64,000 nucleotides of DNA. Source: Oscillospiraceae bacterium. Its GTDB lineage: Bacteria > Bacillota > Clostridia > Oscillospirales > Oscillospiraceae. Below are positions 49,300-57,562 of this stretch, piece by piece. Positions within the stretch are counted from its first letter, which is position 1. Each line of letters starts with the position of its first letter. Under the pieces are notes generated by a model. That model was given only the letters and a program-made list of their open reading frames with translations, had not been told where the DNA came from and made no database searches. The stretch spans positions 182,726 to 246,725 of the forward strand of contig DAOUQJ010000002.1 of assembly GCA_030625685.1 (NCBI GenBank). Reading direction: 5' to 3'. The position numbers and the translations under genes were made by a program.

Positions 49300-50118
49300 C
49301 TAAGTAAAATTTGTGATTACAAACACTTGTCTTTGTGTGTGCGTAGTGACATATGGTTTTACTTTTGCTGTTTGATATAAACCAGAAGAATCTAATTTGA
49401 TGGAAGCAATGGTGCCAATGCTCAGACCATCTGGGTATTCAGAAGAGGGCAGTGTGATAACATAATCGTGAATTGAGATTTGGCTATCGCGTGGAATGTT
49501 TGTAATGGTAAGCAAACCAGTCGTCATATCATCTAGACTGGAAGACAATACGGCAATGTCTTGTGTTGAGGAAAAAGAAATGACAACATTGGTGCTGGGG
49601 TCTAATAAACTTTGCATGGTTGAGGTGTGTGTACCCACTTCTGAGATGAAACCAAGAAGTCTTCCATTTTCATCGATGATACTTTGTCCAATGTGTAATC
49701 CATCTTTGCTGCCTTTGCTTAGCAAATAGGTTCTTGCCCAGTTGTTTGTGCCATAGGAAATGATCTTGCAGGGGGTAGTATGAATGGAAGCTTCTTTGGA
49801 AAAATCTAATAGAGATCGAAGTTGATTGTTTTCATAAGTGAGTAGTCGATTTTCTTTTTCTGCTTCTTCTAGTGTTGCAATGGTCTGTTTCAGAGCAGCG
49901 TTTTCGTTTTTTAAAATATCATAAGAGAACGCTTCTCCATAGATATGATTTGCATTTGACGTGACCACTTCGTTTATAGTACTCAAAGGCGATGAGAGCA
50001 TAGCTTGCATAAAGCGTCTTTCTGTTTGCCAGAGATAGGCGAAAACCGCACACAAGAAGAAAACAGAAAGAGAGGTGAAAATAGCATAGCGTTTATGTGA
50101 TGAAAAGAAATGCTGCAA
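49300..50118 (-). CDS. mreC: Rod-shape-determining protein MreC
   Basis: A 272-residue protein: short cytoplasmic tail, one span at residues about 12-30, a coiled coil (about 60-100, with LKQTIATLEEAEKENRLL), then the beta-barrel domain with SKGSKDGLHIGQSIIDENG and LLGFISEVG. MreC organises the elongation machinery. mreB, which normally stands before mreC, is not here. Confidence 0.94.
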   Translation of the reverse strand: MQHFFSSHKRYAIFTSLSVFFLCAVFAYLWQTERRFMQAMLSSPLSTINEVVTSNANHIYGEAFSYDILKNENAALKQTIATLEEAEKENRLLTYENNQLRSLLDFSKEASIHTTPCKIISYGTNNWARTYLLSKGSKDGLHIGQSIIDENGRLLGFISEVGTHTSTMQSLLDPSTNVVISFSSTQDIAVLSSSLDDMTTGLLTITNIPRDSQISIHDYVITLPSSEYPDGLSIGTIASIKLDSSGLYQTAKVKPYVTTHTQRQVFVITNFT

Positions 50119-50136
50119 AAAAAGATCGCCCCTTTG

Positions 50137-50718
50137 TTATAGCAAAGACCTTCCAAACGCTTTTAATTTTTCACCGAGACGACAGATGGGCAAGCCAACT
50201 ACATTGAAGTAATCTCCGTGTACACCTTCAACCAGTAAAGCACCAAACATTTGTATGCCGTATGAGCCTGCTTTATCCATGGGCTCACCAGTGTCAACAT
50301 AGGAAACGATTTCGTCTTTTGTCAGTAATCGAAATTGTACCTTTGTGATTTCATGAAAAGTTTCAATGTGAGAGCCTTCTCGTAGAGTAACGCCTGTATA
50401 TACTTCATGGATGTTGGAAGAAAGGCGTAACAGCATTTGGATGGCATCTTCTTTGTCTTTCGGTTTTCCAAGAACTTCTCCGTTTAATACAACTACTGTA
50501 TCCGCAGAAATGATGAGTGCATTGTCATTTGAAATGACTTTGGATTTTTCTAAGGATAAACGCTCTACCAGCTCGGCTGGTGTTGGAGCAGATATGGCGG
50601 ATTCATCAATGTCTGGTTTTTCAATGGTAAAAGTCAATCCAATTTGGGTGAGAAGTTCTTGTCGACGCGTGGAGGCCGATGCTAAGATGATGGGTTTATT
50701 GTTGTCAAAATACTGCAG
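50137..50718 (-). CDS. Maf-like nucleotide pyrophosphatase with non-canonical start
   Basis: House-cleaning enzyme that removes modified or canonical NTPs. The conserved Maf N-terminus IILASASTRRQELL is encoded, but no ATG, GTG or TTG precedes it in frame. Reading upstream the frame goes GGA-ATA-ATT-CTG-CAG-TAT and meets a TAG four codons before that CTG. The first usual codon, TTG 50637, would delete the P-loop-like motif. CTG 50718 (AAAGGTGG seven bases upstream) or the ATT before it is the likely start, coupled to the stop of the U32 gene (TAATT). From CTG the protein has 193 residues, the normal length. Confidence 0.85.
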   Translation of the reverse strand: MQYFDNNKPIILASASTRRQELLTQIGLTFTIEKPDIDESAISAPTPAELVERLSLEKSKVISNDNALIISADTVVVLNGEVLGKPKDKEDAIQMLLRLSSNIHEVYTGVTLREGSHIETFHEITKVQFRLLTKDEIVSYVDTGEPMDKAGSYGIQMFGALLVEGVHGDYFNVVGLPICRLGEKLKAFGRSLL

Positions 50719-50720
50719 AA

Positions 50721-52802
50721 TTATTCCACCTTTCTATAATAAAGCCCTTTGGTAAAGGATTTGGGTTTTTCGGATTCTTGATTTTTATATGCACGTAACA
50801 CACGCACACAGTCAGCTTGTGATTCAGTGGTGAAAAGAAGTCGCCCAGTAGATAGGCCGAGTGATTGTATGTCATCTTGTTTATCTGCAAGATACAATGT
50901 ATTGGGGTTGAGGATTTGACTTCGTGAACCGAAGAGCGGGAGGATGGGATAGGTGAGCCCTTTTCGGTCGGTTAGGGTAGAGATGGGATTATGTTCATCA
51001 AAGGACTGTTCCGTAATCATCATGGGTAGGCGCCCGTAAATGATGATTTCGGTGGGAAGTGATTTGTATATATCACGAATTTGAGAAAAATTGAGTTCAA
51101 ATGATGCAGTAGCAGTGGAAAAGCCTAAGCGATGCATTTCGCTCAGTGTGACACTGTTATATACACCTAAGCCAAAGTCGCCATGAAGCACAAAGCCCAT
51201 CTTTTTGCACAGTGTTATTTGCCCCCAGTTGCCAAGCAATATATCATGAATCCCCAGCGATTTCCCTGTTTGAAGCATTGCTTTAATGGTTGGCAGTTCT
51301 TCGTCCCAAATGACGGGTGGAAGTGACATGGCAAAGCGAATGTGGGGGAATTTTCTTTGATACTGTTGCATGGTGGTTTGATTCTGCATGATTTCATCTA
51401 AAGGAAGGTAAACCATGCTGTCATGCGCCATTTCAAGAAGTTTATCCGATAATTGATGGATGGATAAGATTTGTATCGTATAAGAAAAGGGTTTTTTATG
51501 CTTGGACAGAGTCTGAAACAAACTGCGTGGGTCAATTGTTATGAGAGAGTGCTTATTTTCTTGTGAGCGCATGCGAAGAATTGTATCGCTTGCATCGCGA
51601 CGCAGAGCATTGAGTGCAGAAATGGGAACAGACAAACCATCTTCCACTTCAACATAGATATCTTGTAGTGTCAGAGGTGTTCCACCCAGTTTAGAAAGTT
51701 GTTGAATAATTTTTTCCTTTGTCATTGCGCGATGAAGTGCAGGTTCTGGAATAATACCTTCTAAGGTGGTTGTATTGCCTTTGTCATCATAAATGGTCAG
51801 GGATATGGGATTGTGTAGGGTGATAGATACTGTCATCCAAACTGGGATTTGTAAGTTTGCTGAAGTTGTATAGCTCTCTTTGGCATGTTCAAGCAATGCT
51901 TTGTCAATTCTTTGATGTTCTGGTCTCATTCCAAACATGTTGGATTGTGTGCCTGTATAGTATCCATCTGTAAAACCATCTCGTGAAAAAATATCGGAGA
52001 GCGCTTTTTTCTCTTGTTTTGTCGGTTTTCTTTTTTCTTCAAGACATGTTTTATAGATTTTGGTGACAATGGCAACATATTCTGGGCGCTTCATCCTGCC
52101 TTCGATTTTTAAGCAGGCGATGCCCATATCTTCAAGTTCCTTGAGAGAATCTATTATAGATAAGTCTTTGAGAGATAGAGGATAACTCGGGTTAGTTTCT
52201 TGATTTATTTGATAGGGCAGACGACAAGGTTGGGCGCATAAGCCACGATTTCCGCTTCGGCCACCAACCAAAGCCGACATATAGCATTGTCCGCTATAGC
52301 AAACACATAAAGCGCCATGTGCAAACACTTCTAGTTCTAGAGGAGAGTGTTTGGCAAGAGAGATAAGAGCAGATTTAGAGAGTTCTCTTGCTAAAACCAC
52401 ACGACAAACACCTTGCTCTTTGCAAAAGGTCACACCATCTAGGTTGTGGATACTCATTTGCGTGGAGGCGTGTAGGGGAAGTGTTGGCGTCATGTTTCGA
52501 AGTAAGGCGAGCAGACCGATATCCTGCACAATCACGGCATCAATTCCAGCGCCTACGGCAATGGAAATGGTCTCATGAATTTGAGATAGTTCACGGTCAG
52601 TGAGAAGTGTATTCAAGGTGAGGTATACCAAGACACCATGTAGATGACAAAATGAAATGGCTTCTTGAAGGTCGTTTTGTGTAAACTCTTTGGCATTTCG
52701 TCTGGCATTAAAGTTACCAAAACCAAGATATATGGCATCTGCGCCATTGTAGACGGCAGAATAAACGGCTTCTAATGAGCCGGCAGGACATAGTAGTTCC
52801 AT
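50721..52802 (-). CDS. Peptidase U32 family protein with DUF3656-type C-terminus
   Basis: A 693-residue member of the collagenase-like U32 family. N-terminus ELLCPAGSLEAVYSAVYNGADAIYLG and the U32 signature EVFAHGALCVCYSGQCYMSALVGGRSGNRG split by cysteines that bind a metal cluster. Long versions such as RlhA modify 23S rRNA rather than cut protein, so peptidase activity is doubtful. It overlaps or abuts maf at its stop. Confidence 0.9.
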   Translation of the reverse strand: MELLCPAGSLEAVYSAVYNGADAIYLGFGNFNARRNAKEFTQNDLQEAISFCHLHGVLVYLTLNTLLTDRELSQIHETISIAVGAGIDAVIVQDIGLLALLRNMTPTLPLHASTQMSIHNLDGVTFCKEQGVCRVVLARELSKSALISLAKHSPLELEVFAHGALCVCYSGQCYMSALVGGRSGNRGLCAQPCRLPYQINQETNPSYPLSLKDLSIIDSLKELEDMGIACLKIEGRMKRPEYVAIVTKIYKTCLEEKRKPTKQEKKALSDIFSRDGFTDGYYTGTQSNMFGMRPEHQRIDKALLEHAKESYTTSANLQIPVWMTVSITLHNPISLTIYDDKGNTTTLEGIIPEPALHRAMTKEKIIQQLSKLGGTPLTLQDIYVEVEDGLSVPISALNALRRDASDTILRMRSQENKHSLITIDPRSLFQTLSKHKKPFSYTIQILSIHQLSDKLLEMAHDSMVYLPLDEIMQNQTTMQQYQRKFPHIRFAMSLPPVIWDEELPTIKAMLQTGKSLGIHDILLGNWGQITLCKKMGFVLHGDFGLGVYNSVTLSEMHRLGFSTATASFELNFSQIRDIYKSLPTEIIIYGRLPMMITEQSFDEHNPISTLTDRKGLTYPILPLFGSRSQILNPNTLYLADKQDDIQSLGLSTGRLLFTTESQADCVRVLRAYKNQESEKPKSFTKGLYYRKVE

Positions 52803-52933
52803 TAGACATACTCTTTTCCGTTGAAGTATTCATCCAGTTAAAATGGACTGATTCTGTGTGTCATATTATAGCATGTTGTTTGGATATATGGATATATATT
52901 ATCCTAAAATAAGAACGCATTTGTGTTGTATAC

Positions 52934-52962
52934 TTTACTGCTGACGAAATTTCGGGTAAAAT
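52934..52962 (+). promoter_or_regulatory. Possible sigma-A promoter of dnaD
   Basis: TTTACT (52934-52939) and TAAAAT (52957-52962) with a 17-base spacer, 28 bases before the dnaD start. The -35 is weak. Confidence 0.42.
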
Positions 52963-52990
52963 AGCAGATATCGAAAGGAGGTAGGTATCT

Positions 52991-53932
52991 ATGCCAAGTG
53001 ATTTTTTGCATCCAGGGGGCATTGTTGCAATGTCTCGACAAGCGGTAAAACGACTGCTTCAAAAACAAGATGGTAGATTGGCTTTGCTATACCTATCTTT
53101 ACTGAGCAATGGAGATGACAAAGCAATCACATTTCAAAGTGAAACAGAGCGAGAAGAGGCCTACAAAGCGCTCGCTAGCATTGGGTTATGGGAAAGCAAT
53201 AAAAAGCCAGAAGCAAAGCCAGAAAAAATAGATGTACCTCCCCCAGAGTATACCCAAAGTGACATTCTTCATGCGCTGGAGGAAGAGCCAAGCTTTACGC
53301 TCATTGTGGGACAAATAGAGCAAATGCTTGGCAAAAAACTTTCCACTGCAGATTTGCATCACTTACTTTTTATATTTGATTATTTATCCCTGCCTGCTGA
53401 GGTGATTATGTTACTCACAACATTTTGTATCGAAAGAACAGTAAGACAAAACGGAGAAGGAAGAAGACCAACATTAGCACAGATAAAAAAAGAAGCCCTT
53501 TATTGGAGTAGACAAGGCGTTGAAACCTTAGAACAAGCAGAACTGCAGCTGAAAAAAGCAGAAATGAGCAAAGAATGGGAGCGCCAAGTGCTGACTTGTA
53601 TTGGTGTGCGCAATCGCCCACCTGTTGCAGAGGAAAGAAAGTTTATTAATGCTTGGGCGGATATGGGCTTTAACGGAGAGGTTATATCCCTTGCCTATGA
53701 AAGAACCATCATGCAGTTACAAAATATGAACTGGAAGTATATGCATGGAATTTTAAAACGATGGCATAAAGAGGGACTCATGACAAAGGCTGATATTGAA
53801 GCCAAAGAGTCTTCAAAATTCCGTGGAAATGATGTGTCATTTCAAGAAACACCGAAAAAGCGTGGCGTGACGGATGTGACAAACGATTTTGATCGTTTGG
53901 ATAAATTGTTAGAAAAAAAGAAAGGGGAGTGA
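52991..53932 (+). CDS. dnaD: DnaD-domain primosomal protein
   Basis: A 313-residue protein with a DnaD-like replication-initiation domain in the C-terminal half (EVISLAYERTIMQLQNMNWKYMHGILKRWHKEG) and a winged-helix-like N-terminal part. With the downstream AAA+ gene it forms the helicase-loading pair of Firmicutes. AAAGGAGG lies about eight bases before the ATG. Confidence 0.92.
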   Translation: MPSDFLHPGGIVAMSRQAVKRLLQKQDGRLALLYLSLLSNGDDKAITFQSETEREEAYKALASIGLWESNKKPEAKPEKIDVPPPEYTQSDILHALEEEPSFTLIVGQIEQMLGKKLSTADLHHLLFIFDYLSLPAEVIMLLTTFCIERTVRQNGEGRRPTLAQIKKEALYWSRQGVETLEQAELQLKKAEMSKEWERQVLTCIGVRNRPPVAEERKFINAWADMGFNGEVISLAYERTIMQLQNMNWKYMHGILKRWHKEGLMTKADIEAKESSKFRGNDVSFQETPKKRGVTDVTNDFDRLDKLLEKKKGE

Positions 53933-53936
53933 TGAT

Positions 53937-54935
53937 TTGTCTTATTCCTCAAGTGTTTTAAAACAATCAATGGAACGGTTAGAAGAAGAACGTGTGCAAA
54001 GAGCCAAATGGAAGGCGCAAAAAAGAGCAGAGATTTTTAAAGAGCTCCCTGAAGTGGAGCAAATTGATAAAGAGTTACAAAAGACGATGCCAAAGGTACT
54101 TGCCATTGCTTTTCGCAAGGGGGAAGATCCCCAAAAAGCCATTGCCAAGGTGCGCATGGAGAATTTGGCAACGCAACAGCGCAGAAGAGACTTGCTGTCT
54201 CAGCATGGTTATACTGAATTTGATTTAGATGACACGCCAAGATGCAAACATTGTGATGATAGTGGTTGGATTGGTGCGACTATGTGTCAATGTTTACAGA
54301 GAATATGTGCAGAAGAACAAACGAAAGAATTGTCACTTCTATTAAATATAAAAGAGCAGGCATTTCAGAAGTTTCAATTGGATTATTATAGTGATACGAT
54401 TTGGCAGGCTTATGGTCGTTCGCCAAAGTTAAATATGCAAAAGGTATTGAAACTGTGTCAGTATTATGCCAACGAGTTTCCTCATTTTGCGGCAAACAAC
54501 TTATTGTTTCACGGGGAACCTGGATTAGGGAAAACGTTTTTATCCGCATGTATTGCCAAGGTGGTGGCGGAAAAGGGATATTCCGTTGTCTATGATACAG
54601 CTGGGCAGATATTTAGTAGTTTTGAAGAAGGGAAATTTTCGAGAGAGACACAAGAATTACAAGAGGCAAAGAGCTTGATGCAGAAATATTTGCGTTGTGA
54701 TTTGCTGATTTTAGATGATTTGGGCAGTGAAATGACCACGCCATTTGTCAAGGCAACACTATATCAGCTTATCAACACGAGGCTCATTGAGGGAAGGCAT
54801 ACCATTATCTCTTCAAATTTTGATGTAGAATATTTACAGACGAGGTATGGCAAACAGATTGCATCCAGACTCATAGGGGAATATGAAGATATCCTGTTTT
54901 TTGGAGAGGATATTCGGAAACTGAAGAAGAAATAA
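53937..54935 (+). CDS. dnaI: DnaI/DnaC-type helicase loader
   Basis: AAA+ ATPase of 332 residues that loads the replicative helicase. A zinc module CKHCDDSGWIG with CQC near residue 105-120, Walker A GEPGLGKTF near residue 195, Walker B LLILDDLGSE. TTG 53937 is the start, with GGGGAG seven bases upstream and only four bases after dnaD. Chromosomal, not phage: the context is housekeeping. Confidence 0.92.
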   Translation: MSYSSSVLKQSMERLEEERVQRAKWKAQKRAEIFKELPEVEQIDKELQKTMPKVLAIAFRKGEDPQKAIAKVRMENLATQQRRRDLLSQHGYTEFDLDDTPRCKHCDDSGWIGATMCQCLQRICAEEQTKELSLLLNIKEQAFQKFQLDYYSDTIWQAYGRSPKLNMQKVLKLCQYYANEFPHFAANNLLFHGEPGLGKTFLSACIAKVVAEKGYSVVYDTAGQIFSSFEEGKFSRETQELQEAKSLMQKYLRCDLLILDDLGSEMTTPFVKATLYQLINTRLIEGRHTIISSNFDVEYLQTRYGKQIASRLIGEYEDILFFGEDIRKLKKK

Positions 54936-54977
54936 AAAAACACGCTTTGTCGATAGGATAAGACAAAGCGTGTTTTT
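54936..54977. terminator. Bidirectional terminator between dnaI and xth
   Basis: AAAAACACGCTTTGTC (54936-54951) pairs with GACAAAGCGTGTTTTT (54962-54977), with A/T runs at both ends; the genes converge here. Confidence 0.92.
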
Positions 54978-54979
54978 AT

Positions 54980-55732
54980 TTATTTGAGTTGCAATCCGAC
55001 AGGGCAGTGATCACTTCCATAGATATCTGTATGAATGGTCGCATCGCTGACTTGTTCCATATAACGATTGGACACCAAAAATCCATCAATTCTCCAGCCT
55101 GCATTTCTCTCTCTGGCTTTGGAGCGATAACTCCACCATGAGTAGGCATCTGCTAAATCAGGATAGAAAGAACGGAAGGTGTCTGTGAAACCAGACGACA
55201 GCAGCTGTGTCATTTTGGCGCGTTCTTCATCGCTGAAACCAGGATTTTTATGGTTTGTTTTTGGATTTTTTAGGTCAATTTCTTCATGTGCCACGTTGAA
55301 ATCACCACAGTATATGACAGGTTTTTTACTGTCAAGAGATAACAGATAGTCGCGCAAATCGTCTTCCCACTGCATACGGTAGGTGAGACGACGTAAGCCA
55401 TCTTGCGCATTGGGGGTATAGCAGCAGACCACATAGAAGTCTTCATATTCGGCTGTGATGACTCTACCTTCATGACGATGAATGGCGTCTCCAAAATCAT
55501 AAGTAACGGCAAGCGGGGTCTTCTTTGTGATAAGTGCTGTTCCTGAATAGCCTTTTTTATCTGCACTATTCCAGTATAGGCTATAGCCATCTAACTCAAT
55601 GTCAACTTGCTCTGGTTGGAGTTTTGTCTCTTGGAGACAAAAAATATCAGCATCAAGTGAAGCAAAAGATTCTAGAAAGCCTTTTTTAATACAGGCACGC
55701 AGACCATTTACATTCCAGGATACTAGCTTCAT
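54980..55732 (-). CDS. xth: Exodeoxyribonuclease III
   Basis: AP endonuclease/3'-exonuclease of base-excision repair, 250 residues. Motifs NVNGLRACIKKGF, LQETKLQ, GDFNVAHEEIDLKNPK and GSDHCPVGL are intact. Overlaps no neighbour; one base separates it from the mrp gene, so they are co-transcribed. Confidence 0.96.
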   Translation of the reverse strand: MKLVSWNVNGLRACIKKGFLESFASLDADIFCLQETKLQPEQVDIELDGYSLYWNSADKKGYSGTALITKKTPLAVTYDFGDAIHRHEGRVITAEYEDFYVVCCYTPNAQDGLRRLTYRMQWEDDLRDYLLSLDSKKPVIYCGDFNVAHEEIDLKNPKTNHKNPGFSDEERAKMTQLLSSGFTDTFRSFYPDLADAYSWWSYRSKARERNAGWRIDGFLVSNRYMEQVSDATIHTDIYGSDHCPVGLQLK

Positions 55733-55733
55733 A

Positions 55734-56579
55734 TTATTCTATCTCCTTGATGATTTGCTTGGCAATGTCATCAAAGTAATCACATTCTAATTGTTCAATC
55801 GTGCCTGCATCCATTGCTTTGGCGATATTGGAATCGATTGGAATTTGAGCAAGGATCGGAAGTTCCACGTCTTTTGCAATTTCTTCTAGTTTGCTTTCAC
55901 CAAAAATGTGATGGCGCTTGCCACAATCATCACAGACAAAATAACTATAGTTTTCTACAAGACCAAGGATTGGTTTTTCCATTAGATTTGCCATGTTAAC
56001 TGCTTTTTTTACAATCATAGAGACAAGGTCTTGTGGGGAAGTCACGCAAACGATACCTTCAATTGGGAGTGACTGCATCACTGTTAGTGGAATATCTCCT
56101 GTGCCAGGAGGCATATCGACAAATAGATAATCTAAATCGCCCCAAATGACATCAGACCAAAACTGTTTGAGAACATTGGCAAGAATTGCACCACGCCATG
56201 CGACAGGGTCTGTTTCGTTGTTGAGAAGTAGGTTAAGAGACATGACAGCGACACCACCATCAGAATATTCTGGAATAATGCCTCGGTCAGAACTGGTTGC
56301 ATTTTGGTGAATACCAAAGGCTTGTGGAATAGATGGGCCTGTGATGTCTCCGTCAAGAATACCCACGCGATATCCGCGCTTTGCCATGGAAGTGGCAAGA
56401 CCAGCGACGGTAGAACTTTTGCCTACACCACCTTTTCCGCTCATAATGGCAATGACGTGACCAATGCGAGAAAATTGGTTTGCAGGTTCTAGTAGTGATT
56501 GTGGGCTTTGTCTGCTTTCGCATGAAGCGCTACATGTGGAACAATCGGAAGGTGCGCAATTGTCGGTTGAATGACTCAT
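55734..56579 (-). CDS. Mrp/NBP35-type iron-sulfur cluster carrier ATPase
   Basis: P-loop ATPase of 281 residues that carries Fe-S clusters. Deviant Walker A SGKGGVGKSS near residue 45, switch GDITGPSIPQAF, and CxxC in VCDDCGKRH for the bridging cluster. The N-terminus is rich in cysteines (CAPSDCSTCSASC), typical of eukaryotic-like NBP35 forms in Clostridia. Confidence 0.94.
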   Translation of the reverse strand: MSHSTDNCAPSDCSTCSASCESRQSPQSLLEPANQFSRIGHVIAIMSGKGGVGKSSTVAGLATSMAKRGYRVGILDGDITGPSIPQAFGIHQNATSSDRGIIPEYSDGGVAVMSLNLLLNNETDPVAWRGAILANVLKQFWSDVIWGDLDYLFVDMPPGTGDIPLTVMQSLPIEGIVCVTSPQDLVSMIVKKAVNMANLMEKPILGLVENYSYFVCDDCGKRHHIFGESKLEEIAKDVELPILAQIPIDSNIAKAMDAGTIEQLECDYFDDIAKQIIKEIE

Positions 56580-56617
56580 GATGTTTTGATTCCTTTCTGT
56601 TGTGAAATGACTGTGCT

Positions 56618-57559
56618 TTATTTGTATTCGTAACTGCCTCCACCCAAAAATTCACGCAACAAAGCGTCAGGGTGAATAAGGGTTTGGTCAATGTGAGCGA
56701 AGCTAGAAAAGGCATCGACGATGTCGGTGATGTACTCTGCTTCAATTGTTTCATTTTGTAAGATGGTTTGGAACAACGGTTGTGCCCTTTTCTTAAACGC
56801 GGAAGCTTCATAAGGAAAAGCAGAGTCAATTGTGATGTTGGCTCGACCGGCAAAAGGAGAGATATAAAGGCGCTCTCCACGTCCTACAGTTGGCCACATT
56901 TGCATGGTGGTTTCTGCATTTGTTCCGCGGAACTGATAATCTCGGACAATGCGGCGAGTCAAGCGCATCCATGTTGTTGGAAAAATCACTTTCTCACCAT
57001 CTAAGATGTCAGACACAGGAGCAACATAGACACCCATGGATTCTTGATGCGATCCAGTAACATTGTCATTGAGTGCATGAATTCCTTCAAAAATAGCAAT
57101 TTCATGTTTTTTTAAATGAAGAGGATAGCCACCATTTTCTACACGACTTTGTTGAGAGAAATTAAATTTGGGGATATGAATGGGACGCCCTTGCTCTATA
57201 CTTTCAAAATGTTCAGCAAGTAGTGTAGCATCCAAATAGGAAGGAGATTCAAAGTCAATATCACCAGTTTCTGTGCGCGGTGCTGTATCATGGGATAGTG
57301 TTTTGAAGTAATTATCCATAGAAATGGTATGCGACAGAATGCCATGACACTCTAAGGCATGTTCAATTTTCATTGCTGTGGTTGTTTTACCAGAAGCGGA
57401 AGGACCAGAAAGGAAAACGACCGTGCTTTTGTCACTGTTATTGAGGATTTGTTCTGCGACTTTTTCAATTTGGGTTTCATATTCTGTATCGCAGTGTTCT
57501 AAAAAACCACGAACGTCATAGGAAATGGCATTGTTGATGTCTTGCAGCTGATTATACAT
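56618..57559 (-). CDS. Uridine kinase-like nucleoside kinase
   Basis: A 313-residue P-loop kinase of the phosphoribulokinase/uridine kinase family with Walker A GPSASGKTTTAMK near residue 55 and SMDNYFKTLS. Clostridial homologues often carry an N-terminal TGS domain; this one does not. The exact nucleoside is unknown. Three bases separate it from hemZ. Confidence 0.87.
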   Translation of the reverse strand: MYNQLQDINNAISYDVRGFLEHCDTEYETQIEKVAEQILNNSDKSTVVFLSGPSASGKTTTAMKIEHALECHGILSHTISMDNYFKTLSHDTAPRTETGDIDFESPSYLDATLLAEHFESIEQGRPIHIPKFNFSQQSRVENGGYPLHLKKHEIAIFEGIHALNDNVTGSHQESMGVYVAPVSDILDGEKVIFPTTWMRLTRRIVRDYQFRGTNAETTMQMWPTVGRGERLYISPFAGRANITIDSAFPYEASAFKKRAQPLFQTILQNETIEAEYITDIVDAFSSFAHIDQTLIHPDALLREFLGGGSYEYK

Positions 57560-57562
57560 AGG

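Noticed and set aside
52991..54935. dnaD-dnaI pair as a prophage replication module
   Set aside because: No integrase, repressor, structural or other phage gene lies nearby, and this pair is a normal chromosomal helicase-loading unit in Firmicutes.
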